From Bacteroidetes bacterium 43-93 (GTDB lineage Bacteria > Bacteroidota > Bacteroidia > Chitinophagales > Chitinophagaceae), in the NCBI GenBank assembly GCA_001897855.1, contig MKUO01000011.1:1-64000 (forward strand): 64,000 bases of DNA, given 5' to 3'. Each line of letters opens with the position of its first letter. The first letter of the stretch is position 1. The position numbers were made by a program, and so were the translations under genes. This document shows, piece after piece, positions 29,017-39,512 of this stretch. The notes under the pieces were generated by a model, which had not been told where the DNA came from, searched no databases, and saw only the letters and a program-made list of their open reading frames with translations.

Positions 29017-30015
29017 CTAGAACATAAAGCTAATACCAAGGGTACCACCATAACTAACTTGCTGGTTCTTGATAGTGTTGTTCAGTACAGAATTATACGT
29101 GCCAATTTTATCCGTTAGACGTGTATTCCAGTTATCAGAGCTGTTACTAAAATTTTGGTACATATAATAGCCGCCCACCTGCAATCCTATATGATTGCTA
29201 AGCCTAAAGGTTACCTGTGGCTGAAATATAACACCGATTGTACCGTTTTTATAATTAAACGTTCCGGATGCCCCGGCCGATTCATTTAAGCCAACATTAT
29301 ATCCTTGTGCTTTAAAGCTGTTAAAATAAGCTACCTGGCCACCATCGCCTTTAGTACGATTGTATTGGTCTTCAGTAATCAACCAGTCAGATCGGTCAGG
29401 AACAGGCGAGTTGTCATACACGGTAGTATATCCATCTCCTGTTTGCGCATACTTGTAGGCTGCTTCATAATTAAAGGTGCCGCTACCGGTATAGTCCACT
29501 TTGGTTTGCACACTATAAGTAATGCCCGCGTCTATCATAATACCAACCACTTTCGATAGCTGCGTGCGGTATTTAACCACAACCGGTATCGCAATGTTAG
29601 TAGTCTTTAGTGATTCCTTCACAGGCCCTTGGGCGGTGATCATTTGCCTGTAGGTCGCGTTTTGGAAATCTGTTGACTGGTATTGCACCGCCCAATTGTT
29701 AAGACTTAGGTCGCCATCGTGGGTAGCATACATTACACCGGTTGCTATGCCCCACTCCCTGCGCTTATCAAAGAAGAACCCTATCTGCAGGCTACCGCCA
29801 TAGGAGGTCTTGTTATCAAAGCTGGTACTTTCAGGCACCCTGTTGTAGATAGCATTGGTATAGTTCAAGCCTGTGGTACGCATGCTCATCTTTTCCCATA
29901 CACCACCTATCATACCATTGACGCCTATATACCACCTGCCTATGTGCGCATTACTCTGTGCGTTGGCTGCAACAGCCAGGCTCATTATTCCTATTATATT
30001 CAGAAGCTTTTTCAT
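29017..30015 (-). CDS. Outer membrane beta-barrel protein
   Basis: 332 aa; signal peptide; alternating strands; terminal aromatic (GGTLGISFMF); 14 bp downstream of the adhesin gene. Confidence 0.7.
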   Translation of the reverse strand: MKKLLNIIGIMSLAVAANAQSNAHIGRWYIGVNGMIGGVWEKMSMRTTGLNYTNAIYNRVPESTSFDNKTSYGGSLQIGFFFDKRREWGIATGVMYATHDGDLSLNNWAVQYQSTDFQNATYRQMITAQGPVKESLKTTNIAIPVVVKYRTQLSKVVGIMIDAGITYSVQTKVDYTGSGTFNYEAAYKYAQTGDGYTTVYDNSPVPDRSDWLITEDQYNRTKGDGGQVAYFNSFKAQGYNVGLNESAGASGTFNYKNGTIGVIFQPQVTFRLSNHIGLQVGGYYMYQNFSNSSDNWNTRLTDKIGTYNSVLNNTIKNQQVSYGGTLGISFMF

Positions 30016-30029
30016 AAGCGAAATTCTCT

Positions 30030-33000
30030 TTAGTTTTTAATGAAACGAGATGTATTTACCCTTGTACCATTTTGCAGCACAGTTACCATATAAACCCCTG
30101 CAGATATATCAGAAATATCTACTTGCGCTCCTTTATTGATAAATGTGCCAGACTTGATGCGTTTACCCGATACATCATATACCTCATAGCTAAGGTCATT
30201 TACAACTCCGCTAACTTCAATGTTCACCATTTCTGTTGCAGGGTTTGGATAAACACGAACAGTGGTTGCTTCTTCGTTTATCGACTGTATGCCGGTAGCC
30301 ATGTTATAATAGCTCTTCTGCTGGCAACCATTTTTCATGGTCATCACCCAATAGTTCCTGTTAACGAAATCGGGGTTCGGATTGTAATAATCCTGGCCTG
30401 TCTCTTTAGCTATTATTGCAGAGTCAAGTGTAGTAACATCATCATAGCCCCACACGTAAGCATCCACATCGTTTTGCAGGCATACAAACCTGTTGTTTAT
30501 GTAGATCACTTTAGGATTTTGGGCATCATTAGCACCTACAGTTACTGTATAGGTAGCCTTACTACGGCAACCGGTACTGGTAATAGTAGAAGTGAGGGTA
30601 ATAACACTCATTCCTTCTTTCGGGAAGCTGATCAATGCATTTTGTGCGCGATTACTACTTTGCGCCCAAACTATTGCATTACTGGCCGTCCAGATATAAC
30701 TGCTACCTGCAGGTGCCGGCAATGAAGCACCAAAGTTTTGATACATAGTTTGCTCGCAAACCGTGTTTGCAGGTTTTACTGATATTGTAGCAATTACCGG
30801 TGTTGGATGCACAGTTAATACTACATTCTGGGTATTGCTGCAACCATTGGCAGTTAATGTATACACATAAGTAACATTAATATCCTGTGCAGTTGAGTTG
30901 GTCAGCACTTCATTGATAGCACCCTTGCCGGAAGAAGTGGCTGGTGTAATACCTGAAACCTGGGCACGTGTCCATGTCACAGTGGTGCCTGGCGTTGCAC
31001 TTGCAGGATTATACACAAACGCATCATCGCTACATATAACACCTGTGAGTGACGTACTTAATTGCGGTGTTGGGTTCACCACCAAAGTAAAGCTTTGGGT
31101 GTTAGTACAGCCATTCGCGATAAGTGTATAGTTATAAGTAACAGTTACCGGTAATGGTGTAGTATTGGTCAATGTCTCAGATATAGAACCGGTACCACTG
31201 CTTGCCGGGGTACTGATACCCGTTACTGCGGCACGTGTCCAGGAGAAGCTGGTACCCGCAGTAGCACTTGTTGGCGTATAAGAGGCCAATGTGTTGTTAC
31301 AAATTGGACTTACGACAAGTGGTGAGCTCAACTTCGGAGTAGGATTAACAATCACCGTTACATCCTGGGTGTTAGTACAGCCATTGGCATCCAGCGTATA
31401 AGTATATATTACACTGATTGGATCCGCAGTAGTATTTTCCAATGATTCATTAGGATCATTTACACCATTTGCCGCAGGATTAGAAATGCCTGTGATGGCA
31501 GCACGGCTCCAGCTAAAGCTGGTACCCGTCGTTGCGCTTGCAGGCAAATAGGTAAACAGATCGTTATTACATATTGGTGCAGGCGTCAGTGTAGTTGACA
31601 ACTTCGGAGTAGGATTTACCGTATAAGTAAATGTACCTGTATTTCCTACACAGCTATTAGCGGTTGGTGTTACGGTCACGGTTGCTACCACCGGAGCAGT
31701 AGTTATGTTAGTTGCAAGGAACGATGCTATATTACCTGATCCGGAGGCCGCAAGGCCAATTGATGTTGTGTTATTGGTCCAGGCAAAGGAGGTTCCAGTT
31801 ACAGAGCCGGCAAAGTTTACCGCGCTTGTGCTGGAATTATTACACAAAACCTGGTTAGCAACCACATTCACATCAGGTGTTGGATTTACCGTATAGGTAA
31901 ATGTACCTGTGTTACCTATACAACTATTAGCGCTTGGTGTAACAGTTACTGTAGCCACAACAGGAACACTGGTAGTATTGGTTGCAGTGAATGCACCGAT
32001 ATTGCCATTACCCGTTGCTGCAAGGCCAATGGAAGTTGTGTTGTTTGTCCATGCATAAGCTGTACCACTTACCGATCCGCTAAAGCTTACAGAGTTTGTG
32101 GTAGCACCGTTACATAATGTTTGGTTAGCCACTGTATTTACAGTTGGAGTTGGATTTACGGTAATAATAAAGCTCTTGTTACTGCCTACGCAACTGTTAG
32201 CACTTGGCGTTACCGTAACGGTAGCAAGTACAGGCACATTCGTGCTGGCAGTTGCGGTAAACGAAGCTATATTACCGGTGCCTGAAGCCGCAAGGCCTAT
32301 AGATGTAGTACTGTTAACCCATGCATAGCTGGTGCCACTTACAGATCCTGTAAAGTTCACTGCCGTAGTTGCCGCATTATTACAAACCGTTTGATTTGCT
32401 ATGGCATTAACATCAGGAGTAGGATTAACTGTTATATTAAACGACTTACTGCTACCTATGCAACTATTTGCAGATGGCGTAACAGTAACAGTAGCAATAA
32501 CAGGCGCACTGGTAATATTGGTAGCTGTAAATGCAGCAATATTACCCGTTCCTGAAGCCGCAAGCCCAATCGAGGTTGCGCTATTGATCCATGAATAAGT
32601 AGTACCACTTACAGAACCGCTGAAATTTATTGCAGTTGTAGTAGCACCGTTACATAATGCCTGGTTTAAAATAGTATTCACATCAGGTATTGGGTTAATA
32701 ACCACTGTAGCACTGCTCAACATAGAGCGGGTACACGTGGTAGTAGTGTTCGTTGCTATCACTGTATAAATCCCCGCTGCAGTTTGGTTACCAAAGCTTA
32801 TAGCAAAACCGGTGCCTGTTACTGGGCTGCCTGTAGCTACAACGCCATTATATAGCTGATAAGTAGTATTTGTTTCGCTACCACTTAACCCGATTGCTAC
32901 GCCTGCCCCGCCTGCGCAATATGCGCCACCACCGGTTACACTGTATTGCACAATAGCTGGTGGCTGTGTAATGGTATATGTTTTATTTGCAGTACAACTA

Positions 33001-36000
33001 TTAGCATCCGTTACAGTTACTGTATAAGCACCGGCTACAAGGCCACTGGCTGTAGCGCCCGTACCGCCGCTTGGCGACCAGGAATAAGTATAACCCGGTG
33101 TACCGCCTGTTGGAGTGACAGTGGCACTACCGTTAGCTAATCCGAAACAGGAAACATTTGTTTGAGAACCTGTTGACAAGCTAATAGCAGTAGGTTGGGT
33201 TACTGTGAAGTTCTTATTCAGTGTACAAGCATTAGCATCTGTAATAGTAACCGTGTAAGCACCCGCAGTAAGGCCGGTTGCTGTGGCTGCAATACCTCCA
33301 GTCGGAGACCATGAATATGTATAACCCGGTGTACCACCGCTAACTACTACTGCAGCTGTACCATTGCTACCGCCATTACAGCTAACATTGGTTTGAGAGG
33401 TAGATGCAGTTAATGCAGTTGGCTGCGTTAATGTAAAGTTTTTGGTTAGCTGACAAGTATTCGCATCTGTTATCGTTACTGTATAGCTACCTGCAACAAG
33501 GCCGGTTGCTGAAGCCGCAGTACCGCCGCTTGGAGACCAGGAATAAGCATAACCCGGTGTTCCACCGCTAACCACGACACTGGCTGCACCATTACTACCT
33601 CCATTGCAGGAAATATTGGTTTGGGAAGTGCTGGCAGTCAGAGCTGTTGGTTGTGTTATAGTAAAGTTTTTAGTTAAAATACAAGTGTTACCATCCGTAA
33701 CGGTTACTGTATAGCTGCCGGCAGTCAAACCTGTTGCTGTTGCAGCCGTGCCGCCACTTGGAGACCATGAGTAATTATATGGGCCGGTGCCACCTGTCAC
33801 ATTTACACCTGCAGTACCATTGCTGCCACCATTACAGCTCACGTTAGTTTGAGAAGTTGATGCAGCAAGTGCTGTTGGCTCGGTAATAGTGCAATTTTTC
33901 GTAATAGCACATGCATTAGCATCTGTAACTGTAACTGTATAAGTACCTGCTACAAGGCCGGTTGCTGTGGCTGCTATGCCGCCACTCGGCGCCCATGAAT
34001 AGGTATACCCGGGAGTTCCTCCGCTTACGGTTACCGTCGCTGTACCGTTGCTGCCACCGTTACAGCTCACGTTTGTCTGAGACGTAGACGCACTTAATGC
34101 CGTAGGCTCTGTTATGGTAAATGTTTTGGTCATGGTACAGCTGTTGGCGTCAGTAATAGTTACTGTATAAGTACCAGCAGCAAGCCCAGTAGCCGTTGCT
34201 GCAGTACCGCCACTTGGAGACCATGAGTATGTATAACCAGGTGTACCGCCACTAACTACTACACTCGCAGTACCATTGCTGCCGCCATTACAACTCACAT
34301 TTGTTTGAGAAGTAGATGCGCTTAATGCGGTAGGTTCTGTTATAATAAAGTTTTTAGTAGAAGTACAACTATTAGCATCTGTAATAGTTACCGTATAGCT
34401 ACCAACAGAAAGCCCGGAAGCTGTAGCAGCAGTGCCGCCACTCGGAGACCAGGAATAGGTATAACCCGGTGTACCGCCGGTTACAACTACAGCCGCAGAA
34501 CCAGTGCTGCCGCCATTACAAGCAACATTTGTTTGAGATGTGCTGGCTGTTATTGCAGAAGATTGAACTAGTGTAGCATTTTTAGTTGTGGTACAACCGT
34601 TAGCATCGGTGGCCGTAACTGTGTAAATACCTGCTGAAAGGCCGGTTGCTGTTGCAGCCGTGCCACCACTTGGCGACCAGGAATACGTATATCCCGGTGT
34701 GCCGCCTGTTACAGATACAGTTGCCGCACCTGTACTACCACCATTACATGCAATATTTGTTTGTGAGGTTATTGTTGCAGTCATTCCCGACGAGGGCTGT
34801 GTCAAAGTAGCGTTTGCAGTTGCTGTACAGCCATTATTATCTGTTACCGTTGCTGTATAACTACCCGCTGACAAGCTTGTGGCTGTTGCAAAACTGCCGC
34901 CGGTTGGCGACCAGGAATAACTATAAGGAGCAGTACCCCCACTACCTGCAACCGTAGCCGAACCGGTACTGCCACCGTAACATGCAAGGTTTGTCTGGGC
35001 TGTTATAGAAGCTGACAAAGATGCTGCCGGCTGGGTAATTGTAAAGTTTCTTGTTGTCTGGCAGGTATTATTATCGGTGATCGTCACTGTATAGCTACCT
35101 GCAGCAAGGCCTGTAGCAGTAGCTGCTGTACCACCGCTGGGCGACCAGGAATAACTATAAGGCGAAGTGCCGCCACTTACGCTTACTGTAGCGGTACCAT
35201 TGCTTCCACCACGACAGCTTACATTTGTTTGAGAACTTGTTGCAGATATTGCAGGGGGCTGTGTTATGGTAAAATTCTTAGTAGCGGTACATGCGTTGGC
35301 ATCTGTAATAGTTACAGTATAATTACCGGCAGCAAGGCCGGTTGCAGTAGCTGCTGTACCACCACTTGGCGACCAGGAATAAGTATATCCGGGAGTCCCT
35401 CCGCTTACGCTTACTGTAGCTGTACCGTTACTACCACCATTACAACTTACATTATTCTGAGATGTAGTAGCTGATATTGCTGAAGGTTGAGTGATGGTAT
35501 AATTACGTGTAGCAGTGCAGCCTTTGTTACTGGTAACTGTAACTGTATAGCTACCCGCACTGAGCCCGGTTGCCGTTGCAGCAGTGCCTCCACTTGGCGA
35601 CCAGGAATAAGTATATGGCGTTGTACCGCCACTTGGCGTAACAGTAGCGCTACCATTACTACCACCATTACAGGATACATTGGTCAGGGAACCACTTGTA
35701 GAGACTGTTTCAACTGTTAATGTAGCTGAGGTGGTAGTTGCAGCAGGACTAACAGCACCTGTAGCAACCATTCTGTAAGAATAGCCATCCATACCCGATG
35801 TAGCACCTGTAATAGTAAGTGTAGTACTAGTGGCACCGGAGTATACCCCGCCGTTGCTGATATTTCCAAAACCTAATCCCTGGTTCACCTGCCATTGGTA
35901 GCTGGTAGCATTACTGGCCGCTGCTGTAAATGAAGTATTACCACCGGAGCAAGCAGTTTTGTTACTCGGGTTTGTGGTTATAGATGGTGCTGATGCTGAC

Positions 36001-36461
36001 CCCGTTACCGTATAGGTCATTGTCCATGAAGAACCTGTAGAAAAGTTGGCGAATACCAGTGTAGTTACGGGCCCACTTAAAGGATAGGATGCATAGCTAC
36101 CGGGAATGCTGCCCGAACCTGCACCCGGCCCATTGTAATCGCCAACGCCTACCACGCTTACGCCACCGCTAAATCCACCACCGGATATGCTATAGCTAAT
36201 ACCGGTGATCTGCAGACCAGAGGAAAGGCTGATCGTGAACCAATCCTGCCCATCAGCTGTAGTAGCCAATGTACCGCTTACTGTGTATGTACCGGCAGAT
36301 GAGATGCTCAGGCTATTACCCGGCGAACTGTTTGAAAGATCTGTACCTTCAGAATAAAGTACAGTAGCCCGTCCCGCCAGGCTTGCTGAAAGTAGGAATA
36401 GTAACAGGACAAATGATTTCCTGACGTTCATGGGAATACGTCTGACGTAAAAGTGCATCAT
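30030..36461 (-). CDS. Giant SprB-repeat adhesin, T9SS cargo
   Basis: 2143 aa; about 12 tandem repeats of type [59 protein letters not shown], then VNPTPDVN.../VNPTPKLS... repeats; C-terminal [17 protein letters not shown]. Confidence 0.93.
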   Translation of the reverse strand: [2143 protein letters not shown]

Positions 36462-36622
36462 AGCAATTTTTGTGTTAATGAATGAATATCGGATCAGCCG
36501 GTATGGTGATCTAATGTGACCTCTATTGTAACTAGCGACAAATATCTAAAATACTTACTACAAATGAAAGGGTGAAAAACACCGGAACTCCATAAATCTT
36601 TTAGAGAACGTAATTTAGCTTC

Positions 36623-37114
36623 ATGCATGTACCGGATAATTCCTTAAAAACCAGCTCCTATCATTTCTTTAAAGGTTCCTGGAGCTTTAATCGTGACATC
36701 AAAATTGATAACGGAATAACAATATATGGAACAGCTACCGGCAACGCTGTTTTTGAACCTAAAACAGAATTTACAGACTGCAATACACTTATTTACTCCG
36801 AAAAAGGTATGCTTACTATCAGTCAAACCCAGGTAACATCCACTTTCCACAGAAGCTTCAGATATGTTTTTGCTGATACGATGGCGGTTTATTTCAATGA
36901 TGGGGTGGATATAGGTAAACTATACCAGGAATACCGGTCAGATGAAAACAAACAAACATTTACTTCATCAGATGCACATCTTTGTGTAGCAGACAATTAT
37001 AATGCAGAATACAAGATTTTTGACGACAAGAGCTTTCGGTTAATACAATCTATACAAGGGCCTAAAAAAGACTTCCTAATTATTACTGACTTCCAAAAAA
37101 GCATTATTAAATAG
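36623..37114 (+). CDS. DUF6314-like family protein
   Basis: FKGSWSFNRDIK...GTATGNAVFEP...FRYVFADTMAVYFNDG...HLCVADNYNAEYK...IQGPKKDFLIITDF. Confidence 0.65.
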   Translation: MHVPDNSLKTSSYHFFKGSWSFNRDIKIDNGITIYGTATGNAVFEPKTEFTDCNTLIYSEKGMLTISQTQVTSTFHRSFRYVFADTMAVYFNDGVDIGKLYQEYRSDENKQTFTSSDAHLCVADNYNAEYKIFDDKSFRLIQSIQGPKKDFLIITDFQKSIIK

Positions 37115-37146
37115 CAAAAACACATTGTTGTTTACAAAATATTTTT

Positions 37147-37177
37147 TTTGCTGATAAAAAATATTGCTCTTACTTTG
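37147..37177 (+). promoter_or_regulatory. Putative his operon promoter: TTTG (37147-37150), 19-nt spacer, TTACTTTG (37170-37177; one mismatch to TAnnTTTG)
   Basis: Position and spacing match the Bacteroidota consensus just upstream of the leader peptide. Confidence 0.5.
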
Positions 37178-37195
37178 CATCACAATACGGTAATT

Positions 37196-37252
37196 ATGTT
37201 ATTCAATCAGCTGCATCATCATCATTTCCATACCTCGCACAGGCGGGCATGA
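37196..37252 (+). CDS. hisL: His operon leader peptide MLFNQLHHHHFHTSHRRA (6 His in 18 aa)
   Basis: Short ORF with cat cat cat cat ttc cat acc tcg cac, between promoter and attenuator hairpin, upstream of hisG. Confidence 0.85.
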   Translation: MLFNQLHHHHFHTSHRRA

Positions 37253-37282
37253 AATGACATGCAGTTAAGCTAAATATCTTTC

Positions 37283-37316
37283 ACAGCCGCCTGAGTATCT
37301 CGGGCGGCTGTTTCTT
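37283..37316 (+). terminator. His attenuator terminator hairpin
   Basis: ACAGCCGCC (37283-37291) / GGCGGCTGT (37303-37311) then TTCTTTT; alternative pairing 37241-37246 AGGCGG with 37287-37292 CCGCCT. Confidence 0.85.
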
Positions 37317-37355
37317 TTACTCCAACTGGTTTACTCGGGCATCAACATCCTCAAA

Positions 37356-38213
37356 ATGAGTAAACTAAAGATCGCAATTCAAAAAAATGGCCGCCTGAGT
37401 GAAAAATCACTGCAGATGCTTGCAGAATGTGGGTTAAGGTTATCAAACTACGACAGGAAACTAAAAGCTGAGGCTTCAAATTTCCCAGCCGAGGTATTAT
37501 TTCTCCGCGACGATGATATACCTCAGTACGTAGAAGATGGCGTAGCAGACATCGGCATTGTTGGTGAAAACCTTGTAGCCGAAAAATCAAAAAACATATC
37601 GGTTGTCCGCAAGCTGGCCTTTGCACAATGCAGGTTATCTCTTGCTATTCCCAAAGATGAGCCTTATGAAGGATTACATTATTTTCAAAATAAGAAAATC
37701 GCCACCAGCTACCCTAATACCCTGAAAAACTATCTCGACAAGCAGGGCATCAAGGCACAGATAGAAGAAATTGGCGGCAGTGTAGAGATAGCTCCGGGCA
37801 TCGGCCTGTCACAAGGGATATTCGATATAGTAGGCACCGGAAGTACATTATTGATGAATGGGCTGAAAGAAGTAGCCGTTGTGATGCAAAGCGAGGCAGT
37901 CCTGATTGCTAATACCAACCTGCAACCCTCCAAACAACAAATACTCGATCAGCTCCTTTTCAGGATAAAGGCTGTAAAGGATGCAGCTTGCAACAAATAC
38001 ATATTGCTTAATGTGCCTGACAATTGCCTCTCGCAGGTAATCTCCTTATTGCCGGGCATAAAAAGTCCTACGGTTATGCCGCTTGCTATACCCGGTTGGA
38101 GCAGTGTGCACACGGTTATCAAAGAACAGGCGTTCTGGGAGGTAATCTCTCAACTGAAAGAAGCGGGTGCAGAAGGCATTCTTGTATTAGATATAGAAAA
38201 AATGATAGCATAA
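37356..38213 (+). CDS. hisG: ATP phosphoribosyltransferase
   Basis: LKIAIQKNGRLSEKSLQML; IVGTGSTLLMNGL; first gene of his operon. Confidence 0.96.
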   Translation: MSKLKIAIQKNGRLSEKSLQMLAECGLRLSNYDRKLKAEASNFPAEVLFLRDDDIPQYVEDGVADIGIVGENLVAEKSKNISVVRKLAFAQCRLSLAIPKDEPYEGLHYFQNKKIATSYPNTLKNYLDKQGIKAQIEEIGGSVEIAPGIGLSQGIFDIVGTGSTLLMNGLKEVAVVMQSEAVLIANTNLQPSKQQILDQLLFRIKAVKDAACNKYILLNVPDNCLSQVISLLPGIKSPTVMPLAIPGWSSVHTVIKEQAFWEVISQLKEAGAEGILVLDIEKMIA

Positions 38214-38214
38214 A

Positions 38215-39504
38215 ATGAAACAGGTGAACTATCCTAAAAGGGAAGAATGGAATGATCTGTTCTTGCGCCCCGTACAAGAGCAGGAAGAGCTGGGCAATAC
38301 CATTAGACAGGTATTCAGAACCATTGCGCAAGATGGAGACGCAGGTGTTTTGAAATACACACAACAGTACGACTACCCGGAAGCTAAAGTAATCTCAACC
38401 GTTTCCCTGGCCGATGCGGGTAATAAACTATCCGACGAACTTAAAAATGCCATACAACTGGCCCAAAATAATATAAGCAAATTCCATAGCACACAGATAG
38501 AACACCCTATAAAATTAGATACTATGCCGGGTGTAACCTGTTGGCGTGAAAGCAGGCCTATTGATCGAATTGGAATATACATCCCCGGCGGCAGTGCTCC
38601 TCTTTTTTCTACTGTACTGATGCTTGCTATCCCTGCACAACTGGCAGGATGCAGAGATGTGATACTTTGTACCCCACCCGACCGTAATGGCAACATAGAC
38701 CCTGCCATACTATATGCGGCATATATTACCGGGGTTTCTAAAGTCTTTGCGATAGGCGGTGCACAAGCCATAGCAGCAATGGCAATAGGTACGTCAACTA
38801 TATCACGGGTAGATAAAATATTTGGCCCCGGCAACCAATATGTTACTGCTGCCAAAACCTATGCCCAGCAATTAGGCATAGCCATTGATATGCCGGCAGG
38901 CCCCAGCGAAGTACTGATCATCGCAGATAAACATGCAAACCCGGCTTTCGTAGCAGCAGACCTGTTGTCGCAGGCAGAGCACGGAGCAGACAGCCAGGCA
39001 ATTTTACTATCCGACAGCAAAGACACTATAGACAATGTGCTAAGCGAGTTAAGTATTCAATTATCATTACTGCCGCGAAAAGCAATAGCACAACAGGCAT
39101 TACAAAATAGCCGGGCAATATTATTAAGCAACCTGGATGAATGCATCGATTTCAGTAATGGATATGCCCCGGAGCACTTAATAATCGCAACAGAGAATGC
39201 TGAAGAACTGGCGGACAAGGTGAATAACGCAGGTTCTGTATTCATCGGCAAATACAGCTGCGAAAGCGCCGGGGACTATGCAAGCGGCACTAACCATACA
39301 TTGCCCACCAACGGTTATGCACGTAACTATAGCGGTGTATCTGTAGACAGTTTTTTAAAGAAGATCACATTTCAGCGAATTACTGCAGAAGGCATTTTCA
39401 ATATTGGTCCGGCTATAGAAACACTTGCTGCAGCAGAGGGACTGATAGCCCACAAAGAGGCCGTAACCATAAGGTTAAACGCATTAAACAACATTAAAAA
39501 ATAA
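38215..39504 (+). CDS. hisD: Histidinol dehydrogenase
   Basis: IDRIGIYIPGGSAPLFSTVLMLAIPAQLAG; DMPAGPSEVLIIAD; APEHLII. Confidence 0.97.
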   Translation: MKQVNYPKREEWNDLFLRPVQEQEELGNTIRQVFRTIAQDGDAGVLKYTQQYDYPEAKVISTVSLADAGNKLSDELKNAIQLAQNNISKFHSTQIEHPIKLDTMPGVTCWRESRPIDRIGIYIPGGSAPLFSTVLMLAIPAQLAGCRDVILCTPPDRNGNIDPAILYAAYITGVSKVFAIGGAQAIAAMAIGTSTISRVDKIFGPGNQYVTAAKTYAQQLGIAIDMPAGPSEVLIIADKHANPAFVAADLLSQAEHGADSQAILLSDSKDTIDNVLSELSIQLSLLPRKAIAQQALQNSRAILLSNLDECIDFSNGYAPEHLIIATENAEELADKVNNAGSVFIGKYSCESAGDYASGTNHTLPTNGYARNYSGVSVDSFLKKITFQRITAEGIFNIGPAIETLAAAEGLIAHKEAVTIRLNALNNIKK

Positions 39505-39512
39505 TTCAAGCT

